DNA of 64,000 nucleotides, taken from the NCBI RefSeq assembly GCF_000801105.2, contig NC_079516.1, positions 4,154,001-4,218,000 of the forward strand, read 5' to 3'. Positions 22,418 to 33,310 of this stretch are shown piece by piece; the stretch's first letter is position 1, and every line of letters begins with the position of its first letter. Under the pieces are notes generated by a model. It was not told the origin of the DNA. It worked only from the letters and a program-made list of their open reading frames with translations, and made no database searches. The position numbers and the translations under genes are program-made. The stretch comes from Raphanus sativus. Taxonomy: Eukaryota; Streptophyta; Magnoliopsida; Brassicales; Brassicaceae.

Positions 22418-23141
22418 TTTTTTTTTTGTCATCTGGTATTTTATTAAAGGTCTAGGTTCAAAATGAACAAAGCCCAATATTAACATCAAACACAAAAGGC
22501 CAATCAAAGCCCAAAACATAAATACATTAACTTTAACAAGCTTTTAAGCCCACACAGGAAACACACATCCACCACATGAAAGCCCAATACGACTGGAAAG
22601 CGTGAGCATCCTCCACCGGAACTCCGCCATTAACGAAACTAAACTGAGAGAAGAAAGCTTGAATCCAAAGCTCCAAGATAAAAGCCGTTGAAGATTGTGT
22701 TATGTGAACCACCTCTTCCCAGAGACTAAAGCCCCAACTATGGGGAGACATAAGGACCAAAACGCCATCCACCAACGACTCAAACAAGAAGATTTGACCA
22801 AATCTGATAGAAGAATTAACAACCCACATCAGAGACGGCATCAACCAGCACCATACACCAAAAAAAAATACAGATCTGGTCAAAATCAATCAAGCAAGCC
22901 ACCGACCGCGACGAAAAGATCAAACCACACCACGTCTTACAAACAGTCTACCATTGAAACAGAGAAGAAATGAAAAAAAAAACAGATACAAAACGGATGT
23001 TAAAAAGAACCACACTGAGAAAATATACAAACATGAAAGCACAGCCCCGACGCTATGGAAGCCGCCAGAGCTGCAGATCTGAAAAACTGAAAGTGTTTGG
23101 TGATGAGAGAAGATGGAGCGTTTATGAGAGAGATACAAATT
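22418..23141 (-). mobile_element. Non-LTR retroelement insertion (LINE/SINE type), 724 bp
   Basis: A perfect 15-bp duplication (CAATACCATCCAATT at 22403-22417 and 23142-23156) encloses a segment that begins with a T run and GTCATCTGG, i.e. a minus-strand element with a poly(A) tail. This is the signature of target-primed reverse transcription. Long open frames exist on both strands (minus 22533-22889; plus 22695-22973) but none shows reverse transcriptase motifs, so it is a truncated LINE 3' part or a non-autonomous element. Confidence 0.75.
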
Positions 23142-23199
23142 CAATACCATCCAATTATACTCTCAGTTTCGCAGCTCAATATAATCCTTCCTAAATTAA

Positions 23200-26100
23200 A
23201 ATTCTTAAATCATTCCAAAGTCATGCGACTTGTAATCTTTTTTTCATAAAAGGACTTTTCATAATTTTTTAGTGTTATAAAATAACTTATAACCTTTTTT
23301 ATCGGAAAATTTAAATAAAGGCAAAATTTATACTTGCAAAAAGAAAATAATATAGTATAACCTCTTTAAATTAATACTCGATAAATTAATACACACTAAA
23401 AATCTATACATTAATATAATTTTATAGTTTCAAATTGAATTTTTGATTCAATTAATATATCGATAAATTAATAATCTCTATAAATTAATAAAAATTTATA
23501 ATTTTGGTGTACTTTCAATATTATTAGTTTATAAAGGTTTTACTGTACTCATATAAAATAAATATTCGAGAGAAAACTTATTATAAAGAAGGAAAAGATA
23601 AAATAAGGTGTAATTTATATAGAAGCAAAATATTAAAATTACTGTATATGCATAGCGCCGGTGAGTTTCACATATATTTATTTCACATAGACATTTCAAT
23701 ATTCAAATTCTTTCATATTTTCACGTGTATAACAATTAATAAGTCTTGTACTCATGACTCACGACTTTGAAAATTATCGTCTGATGAGACCATTAGTGAT
23801 GATAAGGGCATGAAGGCTAAGACTTTTATGGCTGTAGGCTGTAGCTTTAGAAAAAAATTAGAAGTCTCGTATCTATTTTATTAAAAGAGGAGGAATTTAA
23901 ATAAATCTACTTATGAAAGTTGTTTTGGACTCTTTCCTTTTTTTGGTCTTGCAATGCATGTTTCATATTGACTAATAATATTTTAGTGTTACATTAAATT
24001 CAACTAACAATTAGTTACCTTATATTTCTCAAACAATCATTTAATTAGTCAATATTTTTATTTATTAATTATGCCCATATCTTTTTGTACACGATTTGAT
24101 TATAGCACATATATATTTTATTTATTAGATCATAGAATTTGGTACACGAAAATAATATTGTACCACATGATATACTTCATTTTATTAAAACGTTTTTTAT
24201 CAACACATCGCTTATTAATCCCAACTATGAGTTTTTTTAGGTCTAAATGTTAAGAAACCCAACCCAACCACGAGTGGTAGAATTATTAAAGGTTTAACGT
24301 TCAAACATGGGTAAATCATCATAACAATATGAAACATGCATTGTAAGTCTATTTCAATAATTATACAAAAACAAAACTAAATTAAGTTAAAATTTTATTT
24401 AATTTAAAATAGTATACCCGCCGCTAATTCTGAAAGTATATTATAAAACTACATAAATTAAATTTCGAATATTAATTTTAAAAAATTAATTCTTCAAATA
24501 TCTACACAAACAATCTAACAAAATTTTGAAAATTGATTCATTTTCTTTCAAATTTGTATCTAAACAAACTATATCTATTTAAAAAAGTTGTTGGACCTTT
24601 TCACTAACTAATTATTTTTGGTCCAACTATTTGAAAAATCGATTTGCCGATATTGGTTATTAGTTTTTATATGGGATGAGTATGGATTGGTGGATTTTGG
24701 ATCGTGGTAACCCGTCGACCCGTAAAATATTAAAAAATAAAAATTGAAAAAATATTTTTTTTTAAATACAAGAATTTGAAAATAATAATTTAAAATTTAA
24801 ATCATGTATAAAATTTGTATTGTAAATATACTTTTATAGTAATTAAATTAAATAGTGATTTTTAATATATGTATATAACCCGCGGATAACTACAAAATTA
24901 AGCGGAACGGATGCGGGTACAAAGTTATTTGTTTGCGGGTTGCGCCGGTCATATTTTTTAGCCAAAACAAAATTATTTGTTTGCGGTTGGCGGGTCAGCG
25001 GGACGAGTTTGACCCGCAATCCATCCTTAACTTTGTGTATACCAGACCAATTTTTAAATTAATATTATTTAATATAATATATTTTGGTTAAAAATTATAT
25101 ATATATATATGATTATAGAAAAATAAAATATAATCAGAAAGAAAAAAAATATCAAAAATTATATTTAAAACAAAAAATATACCCGCCCTTTTAAGGGCGG
25201 GTCAAAATCTAGTTAATACCATTAAATTAGAATCATCCTGAATTATACCCTTAATAAATGTTTTAAGTTTTTCAAAAATAGACTTATTTTTACAAAGGAT
25301 TAATAAAATTCATTAATGGCATTTGAGTCTTTTAGTTTTAGGTCTGCAGAAATATATTTAAATGGATCAACAAATAATGGGCTTACACATATTTATAAAA
25401 TATGTTACTTTTATTTAATATAAATATTTTATGCTCAAATATTAGACATATATATTCTGAAACTAAATTAATAAAAAAACATAATGACATTATAATGTTA
25501 TTTTCTTAAATCTATGTATCACAAAATTAATTTTAAATCAAAAATAAGAAATAGAAAAATACAAATTTATAATAGGTCATTAATAACAAAAATAAACTAA
25601 TATTGTCATATTAATAAGTTTTATATTATCTTTTTTTTATTTGGATGACATAATAAAAGTTGAGTCTAAGTTTAAAGACCACACATTTATGTAGTATTAA
25701 AAAGTATGTGATTAATTTAATAAAAAATAAAAATAATATCAGATATTTTGTGTTTTATTTGATCATTGGTATTAGATCACAGGTTAATAATAAATTTTGG
25801 GGTTTTTACCAGGTTCTATCGGAATTTTAATTAACGATTTTTCATTAAATCCGAACTAGATTATATACATGGTACGGGTCTACCAGTTCAGCAGATCTGG
25901 GTCGAATATAAAAACACTTTTTAAAATTCAAACATTATTTTCAAAAAAAAAGTTAATTATATGTTCTTTAATAAAAAGTTATAAATTCATGTAAATCACT
26001 TTTGACCAAATATTTGTTCTATTTATTTTTATTTTTAAGAGAAAACAAAATATTGACCACTTTATATGTTTAGCAATAATTTATATAATTATAAATCTTT

Positions 26101-26279
26101 AAAATTATATAATAGCCCAAGTAAAAATTTCGGATAAAACATTGTTTAACTTATTTACAAACATAAAACGGTTGTATGATGCATTTTAAATTTCGCTATA
26201 CAGTATACACTATTACAAACCCGTATAATTGAAACTTGATCATGTTACAGTTTATATAATAAAACGAATAATAGTTAAT
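23200..26279. other. Gene-free AT-rich block with transposon remnants
   Basis: About 3 kb of very AT-rich DNA without a recognisable gene. It includes a GC-richer segment (about 24674-25030) with CCCGCGGAT and GGCGGGTCAGCGGG motifs and inverted ATGGATTG ends, probably a small transposon, and a Helitron 3' end at 25180-25212. Confidence 0.5.
25180..25212 (+). mobile_element. Helitron 3' terminus
   Basis: A perfect stem CCCGCCCTTTTAAGGGCGGG is followed by TCAAAATCTAG and T. Hairpin plus terminal CTAG identifies the Helitron 3' end; a different family from the one at 15816-15846. The 5' end was not found. Confidence 0.7.
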
Positions 26280-26404
26280 TTTTTTTTTTTGTCAATGATA
26301 ACTTTGGACCTAAATCCTCAAACTGAGGTAAGAAGAGATCGAACTCTTAATGTCAGGATCCGAAGGAAAAGCTCTGTTGCCACTTGATTACGAACAACCT
26401 GACA
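26280..26404 (-). mobile_element. tRNA-derived SINE
   Basis: Read on the minus strand it has an A-box-like stretch (AATCAAGTGGCAACAGAG), a B-box-like GAGTTCGATCTC and ends TGACA followed by poly(A). Its target duplication AATAATAGTTAAT (26267-26279) is repeated on the right, interrupted by the MITE at 26409-26676 (26405-26408 plus 26679-26687). Confidence 0.7.
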
Positions 26405-26408
26405 AATA

Positions 26409-26676
26409 CTCCCTCTGTTTTTAAATAATACATTTTTTGAGATTTTCACACTTTTTAATAAAACATATTAAATTTTACTTATTAGTGCATAGTTTTTTGT
26501 TATTTTATATTTCCTATATTTCTAAACCAATAAAATTTCAAGAAATACAATTAATGTTTTTGAGATTCACAATTATTCATAATTAGTTGACAAAAATCAC
26601 ATTGAAAATATGAAAAATACATCTTTTTGAAACAAAAAAAATTCCTAAAACATACATCTTTAAAAAACAGAGGGAA
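26409..26676. mobile_element. Stowaway-like MITE, copy B, nested in the SINE target duplication
   Basis: 268 bp, ends CTCCCTCTGTTTTTAAA and the complementary TTTAAAAAACAGAGGGAA, with TA on both sides (26407-26408, 26677-26678). Same family as 1747-1981. It split the right target duplication of the adjacent SINE, so it arrived later. Confidence 0.8.
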
Positions 26677-26689
26677 TAATAGTTAATCT

Positions 26690-27331
26690 TTATACTGAAA
26701 AAACAACAAAAAAACCCTGCCCTTTCATCACAATCTAGTTCTAGCTTAAAAAAAAAAGCAAAGAAACGTGAAGAGAAAATAGAAGTTAAAGCTTTTAATG
26801 TTTTTAGGGACTTGAGAAAGTTTAGGAAATCCAAAGTGTAATTGGTAAAATATTGAATTTACAAACTTTAGATCATTGTAAAGTCTTTAAATTTTTAAAA
26901 TTCAAATCCCCAATCACTACCCACAACTTTTTCTATTTTGCCTATCATGATTGATTTCAGTTCTCACTTGTATAGTTCTATTTAGAAAAAGAAAAACTAA
27001 AAGATCAGACATAATCTCCCCCACTAAACAGGGTTTCTTGTGTGTTTATTGGATCTCTACCATATAGGCTATTGTGAAGACTGACGAAGTCACGGATTAA
27101 ATCGAGTTTAATGAAGACCATCGTAAGTGAAGGACAAAGACATAAGTTAACACGTTAAAAGAATAAGCACATGTTTGTCTACGTCAGGACTCTTCTTCAG
27201 GTCAGGCTATATGATTTCCAATTTTCCATACGCTGCCTGCTCATTATATAAACCTCACGTTTTAATCTGTAACTGGACACATTACACACCTAAAATAACT
27301 AATAAAGACACCAACACAGAGACACAAGAAA
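26690..27331. other. Upstream region of the small secreted peptide gene
   Basis: No gene seen. The last 90 bases hold a TATA box (27245-27252) and a short leader with ACACACC and CAACACAGAGACACAAGAAA before the ATG. Confidence 0.5.
27245..27252 (+). promoter_or_regulatory. TATA box of the small peptide gene
   Basis: TATATAAA, 80 bases before the ATG at 27332; places transcription start near 27280. Confidence 0.5.
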
Positions 27332-27571
27332 ATGAATATAAATTTGTGGTTGGTTGCTTTGTTTCTGGTTCTCTCTTTGGTAATTTCATCTTATGCAGCT
27401 TCAACTCAACCATACCAATTCCGGAAACTTTGTAAGGAGTCCTAACTATTTATTATCATCCGATTTTGCTCCGTATATTCCGTTTTATTTTACTAACTAA
27501 AGTTAATTTATCCAACAGTGCGATCTGTAGCATCACCTAGTAAATCAAGATCCGGCGGCGGTGGATCTTAG
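27332..27571 (+). CDS. Putative secreted peptide precursor with SCOOP-like C-terminus
   Basis: Two exons, 27332-27431 and 27519-27571, joined by a clean intron (CTT T|GTAAGG ... CAACAG|TG), encode only 50 residues. Residues 1-23 are a strong signal peptide (MNINLWLVALFLVLSLVISS). The rest is basic (QFRKLLRSV) then ends SPSKSRSGGGGS. A tiny two-exon precursor with signal peptide, an RK-containing processing region and a Ser-x-Ser, glycine-rich tail fits Brassicaceae SCOOP-type phytocytokines (ligands of the receptor MIK2), but this is a motif-level match only. Alternatives are another small secreted peptide or an unrelated transmembrane micropeptide. A TATA box at the right distance supports a real gene. 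Arabidopsis has small unnamed genes in this syntenic interval. Confidence 0.55.
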
Positions 27572-28025
27572 CAAGGCGAAATCAGCTCGAGATACATGCT
27601 ATTTGTCACTTATCAGCCACGCAGCCTCATGATCAAATCGATACCTTCCGTTCTTTGTTGTTCTATCATTTTGATAACAATCCCTGTCGATATATAGCTA
27701 GTTATGCGTGGCTTGTCTTTTTTTTTTTTTTTTTTTTTGTCACAGTATGTGTGATCTTGTCTTGTGCGTGTATTGTGTATGTGCCTTGTTCACTCTTCAA
27801 CTCTGTTTGTCTTGTAAAAAGAAGAAAATGTCTTCTCTTTTTACAAAAACATCATTTTAATAAAAAAAATGTTTTGTAAAATAAACTAAAAGAGAGCTAA
27901 ATATAATTCACTGAACTAATTTTTACATATATATAGTCTACTGCATGTATTGAGTCTACAACTATGAGAACAAAAATATTTTTACCAAAATTGATTATCA
28001 ACGTTGGTTTTTCGTCTCATGCAAG
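27572..28025. other. 3' flank of the peptide gene
   Basis: No further gene. A 21-base T run followed by GTCACAG (about 27718-27745) between CTTGTCTT repeats (27712-27719, 27756-27763) may be another tiny retroposon scar, but the duplication is only 8 bp. Confidence 0.4.
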
Positions 28026-28644
28026 TGTTGGGAAAACTCACCACACAAACTCGCTGAAGCACTTTCTGATGCACTTGTCGTAGTACGTTAAAAAGTATGA
28101 GTTTGTAGATCTATGGAGAACAGAAGAAGAACACGGAATTATAGAAGATAGACACAAGAATTTGATGTCCCAGGGTTCACCTAAACGTGGTTACGTCCCT
28201 GGGGCCTGGCAATGAGGCAATTCACTATAATCTCAAGTACAAAGACATAGCACCTCTCTCTCTCTCTCACACAAGCCACAAGTCGGCTTGCTTGGTCACT
28301 TTTGGACCTTTCGGACCTTGCCAAGGTTTCTAAGAAAAGAGTACACATGAGCTCCTCTTATATAGTAGGAGTTTATTACATTAACCTAGTTGGATTAGGG
28401 CATTCGCCCCTTTCCATAAACCTATTAGGAAATATTCCAAAATACTTGCAACTTCCATAACTCCATGAGAAGTAATATTTCCAGGAACCTATCACCTTCA
28501 ATAAAGTGATATTTCTTTTTCCTAATATGACATCCTTGTCTTGGTTTAAGTTATGCGATCTTGTTTGATTTCCATCACCAAATCTTGACGAAGTCCCTGA
28601 AGTATTCGCTGACGTAGTCTCTGAAGTAGTCTCGAATCCCAACA
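28026..28644 (-). repeat. Copia 3' LTR (left)
   Basis: 619 bp, TGTTGGGAAAAC...CCCAACA inverted ends, about 99 percent identical to 31893-32511. Confidence 0.93.
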
Positions 28645-31600
28645 AACTCCACCTTGATGACATCAAACATGATCCACTACTTAGGTTAAGCAAACTCGTG
28701 CTTTGCCAGATGAAGTCGATGCTCTTGACCATCCCAAGAAATTTAACAGCTTCCTCAAACTCAGGAACCACCTTGGTTACAATATCAGCAGGATCTCTTG
28801 AAGTATTTAACTTCTACACGCTTGCATCACCTTGAGCGATATCCTTGATGAAGTGCACCTTTCTGCTGACATGCTTAGCCTTCTCACGATCCACATTGTT
28901 CTTTACTGGAAACAATGAACGTTGAGAGTCACACGATATCACCATCGTGTCTTGCTTGAATCCAAGCTCTTACACTAAGCCACTTTTAACCACATTCCTT
29001 CTATGACACCTCCTACCAGCGCCACTTCTATGACACATCCAACCAGCGCCATACACTCTGCTTTAGTCGTTGACAGAGTCACTACAGTTTGTAGTCTTGA
29101 TCTCCAGCTGATTGTATCACCACCAGCCATGTAAACATAATCCGAGATCAACAATCTTTTGTCCAAAACAGGAAGCAAAGATCCGAATCACAAAACCTTC
29201 AACTATAAACACTTCATTCTTCTCTGAAGCATAGTCTGATCTTGTGTTCCCGTGAGGTATCTCAACTCCCACGCAGTCCAATGAACCATCCCAGGCTTAC
29301 TCATAAACCTGCTAACCAACCCATATAACAGATCACTCCTTGTACATGGAATATCATCCATTCATCTCTGCTTCATCATCTACTACAGCAGACGCTCTGA
29401 AGTGTACACCAGCAGGTGTTGACACACTCCTCTTATGAAGTAGACACACGTGATCTTCTCTTCCATCAAGCTGAAATCCTTCTGGTTGCTTCATGTAAAT
29501 CCATTCTTCAAATACTCCATGAAGAAAGGCCGGTTTACACCAAGTTGCTCAAAGTCAAAGTTCTCTGTAGCAGAAAACCTCACAGATACATGTCTCACGA
29601 TGGGTGAGAACACATCTTGATAATCAATTCTCTTTCGCTGAGAATATTCCTTTGCAACTTAACCAAGCCTCGAATCCAGGCTTCTCAACATCAGTTGTAC
29701 CAAACTCCAGTTTAACACATCCACTTGCAGCCAATCGCTTCACGCTTCTCAGGCCTTCTCACAAGCTTCCAGGTTTGGTTCTTATCCAGTGAAGTCATCT
29801 CTTCACCCCATGATTCATTCCATTGACCAATTTATTTTGCTGCTCATCGCTCCATGATTGTCTCGAGGTTCTTCAGCACATACATATCAGCTACATATAG
29901 CATAAAACCTGCTACATCCTTGGATACAGAGTACCGTGCAGGTGGCACTATTCTATTCATACTCTATCCATTCCTAGCCGACATCCTTCAAGACTTTCAC
30001 CTTGTTCAACATCTGCATCAACAGCTTCGTCAGCTGTTTCGTCAACAGCTCCACCTGAAGTCTCAACTTCCGGTCTGATGCAGCGTCACCTTGTTCAACA
30101 TCTACGTCAGCAACTATATCAGCCGTTTTGTCAACAGCTCCACCTGAAGTTTCAACTTCTGGTCTGACGTAGTGTCCTCATCAATAATATAAAACCGTGG
30201 ATTACAGTATTATAACCACCCTCCTAAAACAAGGACCACCTAAACCAGTGATTCTTCAACCTTCCAGCAAAAATACTACATACCCATCTTGCACCGCCGT
30301 CTGTACCAACGGAACACGCCGCTTAACTCCCTTGGTTAAGAAGACTTTCGACAACAAGACCACATGGTACCATTCGCAAGGTCACCTTGAGGGTAACATC
30401 CACACCAGACTTGAAGTTACATTTGGAGATCCACACACAAAGCCGCATGTACATACCTGAGAGCTTTACATGTATCATGTTTCCCAAAACTCTCACAGAA
30501 CTCCAAAACTCCAATCGTTTTTTTTATTGATCACCCCCTTCTGGGGCAAGAATCTGTAGATTCTTCATACTCATGTGCTTAAGACGTCTATGCCACAAGA
30601 CTGTCTCATCCATAGATGGTTTCTTTCTGCCACTGCTATATATTCCACCTGATGCAGTTTCTCCATCTAACAGGTACAATGACTGAGACACAGTTCCTTG
30701 AAGAGCTAGCTTACCATGCTTGTAAAACTTAGTCTTCCCACGTCCGCCAATATGCTCCAAGCTTAATAAACCAAGGTTCCAGAAGATACCAGGTTCCTTC
30801 TTAATTCCGGAATATACCTGACATCTATGAGTGTCTTAACCGAACCTCCATAAGCTTTGTTGATTGTACCAATCCATTGCACTCCTACCGCGCAATCATT
30901 ACCAAGAAATACTTTCCCTGAAGTCAGCTCTTGAACCATGTGAAAAACAATCCTTCCTACACGACCTGTAGTAAGAACATCCAGAACAAATCACCCACTT
31001 ATCATGACGCTGCATATCTGTTACCGATAGTGCATCACCCTCTGGACCAGGATCTATCACACCCACTACTTCAGCTTCTTTGTCATACTTCTTCTTTGTA
31101 ACATAACAGTTATTCCTGGTGTTCCTCTGCTTCCCGCAGAACCAGCAGGTAATTCTAGACCCTGAGCTTGATCTAGAATCGACCCTATCAATCCTCACAA
31201 GATCTTTTTCTCAGACTCGCCTCTAGCATAATATCCTTCACCATCATCATGTGAAACCCTAGAGGTTTAAAGATCTTGATCTTTAGACCTTGCAACACCG
31301 TCACCTCTTACAACGACAAAACATCCTTGCCGTACTTAAGCGTTTCCTTGAGAGAGCCGAACTGTGAAGGTAGCAGATTCAAACAACAGAATCGTCCTTG
31401 CACCTCCTCTGACACAGTTACATTCACGCTTGACAGGTAAGACACCATCTTCCAGAAGCCATTGATCTTCTCATACTCCGAGTATCAACCATCTTGAAGA
31501 TATATAATATGTGATGCAAGTGAATTATATCCAGTAGAGTCTTGGAAAGAAATAACATCTCCAGCACAGACCATGAAGAAGCCGCTGAAGTACACAACTT

Positions 31601-31879
31601 GATCTTCCTTAACACATGATCTCCCACACTGAGACTGATCAGATTCATCACCGTCTCTGATCTTCCAAGCCCACCAACCGCTCCCTGTAAACATCCTCGT
31701 CTTCATCCTTCTTCATCGCTGAGACAGAAGGTGACCCGGACTCTTCTAATACATCCTTTAGACCAAGGACAGAAAGATGCACAAGCATCCTCTTCTTCCA
31801 CAACGAGAAGTCTCCCTTCCCATCGAACCGCTCCACCTCAATTCTTACTTTAGTAGACATTGAGAACACCACCTAAGGC

Positions 31880-31891
31880 TCTGATACCACT
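31880..31891 (-). other. Primer-binding site of the copia element
   Basis: TGGTATCAGAGC on the minus strand, complementary to the 3' end of initiator tRNA-Met, one base inside the 5' LTR. It fixes the element's orientation. Confidence 0.9.
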
Positions 31892-31892
31892 T

Positions 31893-32511
31893 TGTTGGGA
31901 AAACTCACCACACAAACTCGCTGAAGCACTTTCTGATGCACTTGTCGTAGTACGTTAGAAAGTATGAGTTTGTAGATATATGGAGAACAGAAGAAGAACA
32001 CGGAATTATAGAAGATAGACACAAGAATTTGATGTCCCAGGGTTCACCTAAACGTGGTTACGTCCCTGGGGCCTGGCAATGAGGCAATTCACTATAATCT
32101 CAAGTACAAAGACATAGCACCTCTCTCTCTCTCTCACACAAGCCACAAGCCGGCTTGCTTGGTCACTTTTGGACCTTTCGGACCTTGCCAAGGTTTCTAA
32201 GAAAAGAGTACACACGAGCTCCTCTTATATAGTAGGAGTTTATTACATTAACCTAGTTGGATTAGGGCATTCGCCCCTTTCCATAAACCTATTAGGAAAT
32301 ATTCCAAAATACTTGCAACTTCCATAACTCCATGAGAAGTAATATTTCCAGGAACCTATCACCTTCAATAAAGTGATATTTCATTTTCCTAATATGACAT
32401 CCTTGTCTTGGTTTAAGTTATGCGATCTTGTTTGATTTCCATCACCAAATCTTGACGAAGTCCCTGAAGTATTCGCTAACGTAGTCTCTGAAGTAGTCTC
32501 GAATCCCAACA
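31893..32511 (-). repeat. Copia 5' LTR (right)
   Basis: 619 bp; should hold the element's promoter. TATATAGTAGGAG near 32227 and CT-rich repeats are shared with the left LTR. Confidence 0.93.
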
Positions 32512-32536
32512 GCAAGTAAAAGGAGATTGTTGTACT

Positions 32537-32865
32537 GATTGAGTCTTGCCTGTGGTTGATCGTTTGCTTTCTGAGAAGGGTTGGTTCTACTTGGTGACGT
32601 TGACATCGACTTACCCGTCGAGATATGTTTGATGATGAGGAAGAGAGGTTATAAGTCGAGGATCGTGGTGCAGAGGTCGACTGAAGAGGAGAATCTGATT
32701 ATTCTTAAGTTCTGGAGATACAAAGATGAGGAGAGTGTGGACAAGGAGACGTCATCAGTGTCGTTTGTGTCGCAGTTTTCGAGGTCTTTGTCATCGTTTT
32801 TTTTTTTTTTTTTTTTTTTTTGAAACACGTCTTTGTCATCGTTTATGGAGAAACAATGGCAGTGA
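32537..32865 (+). pseudogene. 3' part of a HemK2 methyltransferase gene, broken (copy C)
   Basis: Matches codons from about LPVVDGLLSEKGWF to the stop of the gene at 20908-21663, at clearly lower identity than copy A. A one-base loss near ACTTACCCGTCGAG shifts the frame, and 29 inserted bases (32800-32828) flanked by a 16-bp duplication interrupt the LSSF segment. The SAM-binding and NPPY regions are absent. Similarity continues in the 3' flank to about 33310, so the duplication was genomic, not via RNA. The copia element starts 20 bases to the left. Confidence 0.85.
32800..32828 (-). mobile_element. Tiny poly(T) insertion with 16-bp target duplication in the HemK2 relic
   Basis: GTCTTTGTCATCGTTT at 32784-32799 and 32829-32844 is a perfect duplication; between are 22 T and GAAACAC. 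The intact gene at 20908 has only one copy of the 16-mer, so this is demonstrably an insertion. Confidence 0.82.
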
Positions 32866-33310
32866 AATGATCTCAGCAGCTTTCTTTATTGCGAGACCTT
32901 GACATGTTGCAAAGTCGTTAACCGCGAATTTTCTAGTATTCAAGTTCTTTTTTGTGAAAACCCGGTTCTGTGATGGTCTAGACATAACCGTGATTTGATT
33001 TAGTAAGAAAAGTAGAAGAGTTGGGGCAAAATATCGTATCCTAACCGAGCCAAGTATAAAGTATTACTAATCCGAATTTAACTATAACTGAATAGTAAAA
33101 GTTTATATAATTGAAAAAGGAATTCTCTGAATCAAACTCACTTTCTCTCTGTTTCGGTTTTGTGATAGTCTCCTTGAGTGATGCAGATCTCCCTTCACTA
33201 TCAAATGAGACCTACAAAGCGTTTGAGAATATACACAGTTCTCACAGTCTGTAGTATACCTTTTAATTTTCTTATCTTTCTCGGTAAATAGTTGATTCTT
33301 CAATATCTAC

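Larger units (their letters stand above)
28026..32511 (-). mobile_element. Ty1/copia LTR retrotransposon, internally deleted
   Basis: 4486-bp element with two 619-bp LTRs (28026-28644, 31893-32511; TG...CA ends) and a perfect 5-bp duplication GCAAG (28021-28025, 32512-32516). It reads on the minus strand: the primer-binding site TGGTATCAGAGC (31880-31891, initiator tRNA-Met type) follows the right LTR. Broken frames then give a copia gag start (about 31872-31648), a CCHC knuckle CWFCGK..NTRNNC (about 31147-31106), a gag-pre-integrase piece with LWHRRLKHMS (30760-30524) and an RNase H end with ISWRSRLQTVVTLSTTKAE (29178-28975). Integrase core and reverse transcriptase are missing. I counted six LTR differences and no indels, about 1 percent, so insertion was recent. 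Confidence 0.93.

Noticed and set aside
22695..22973. 92-codon basic plus-strand frame
   Set aside because: Lies entirely inside the retroelement insertion, with an open frame opposite; not an independent gene.
29416..30460. Several short plus-strand frames inside the copia element
   Set aside because: The element reads on the minus strand; these are antisense shadows of its decayed pol region.
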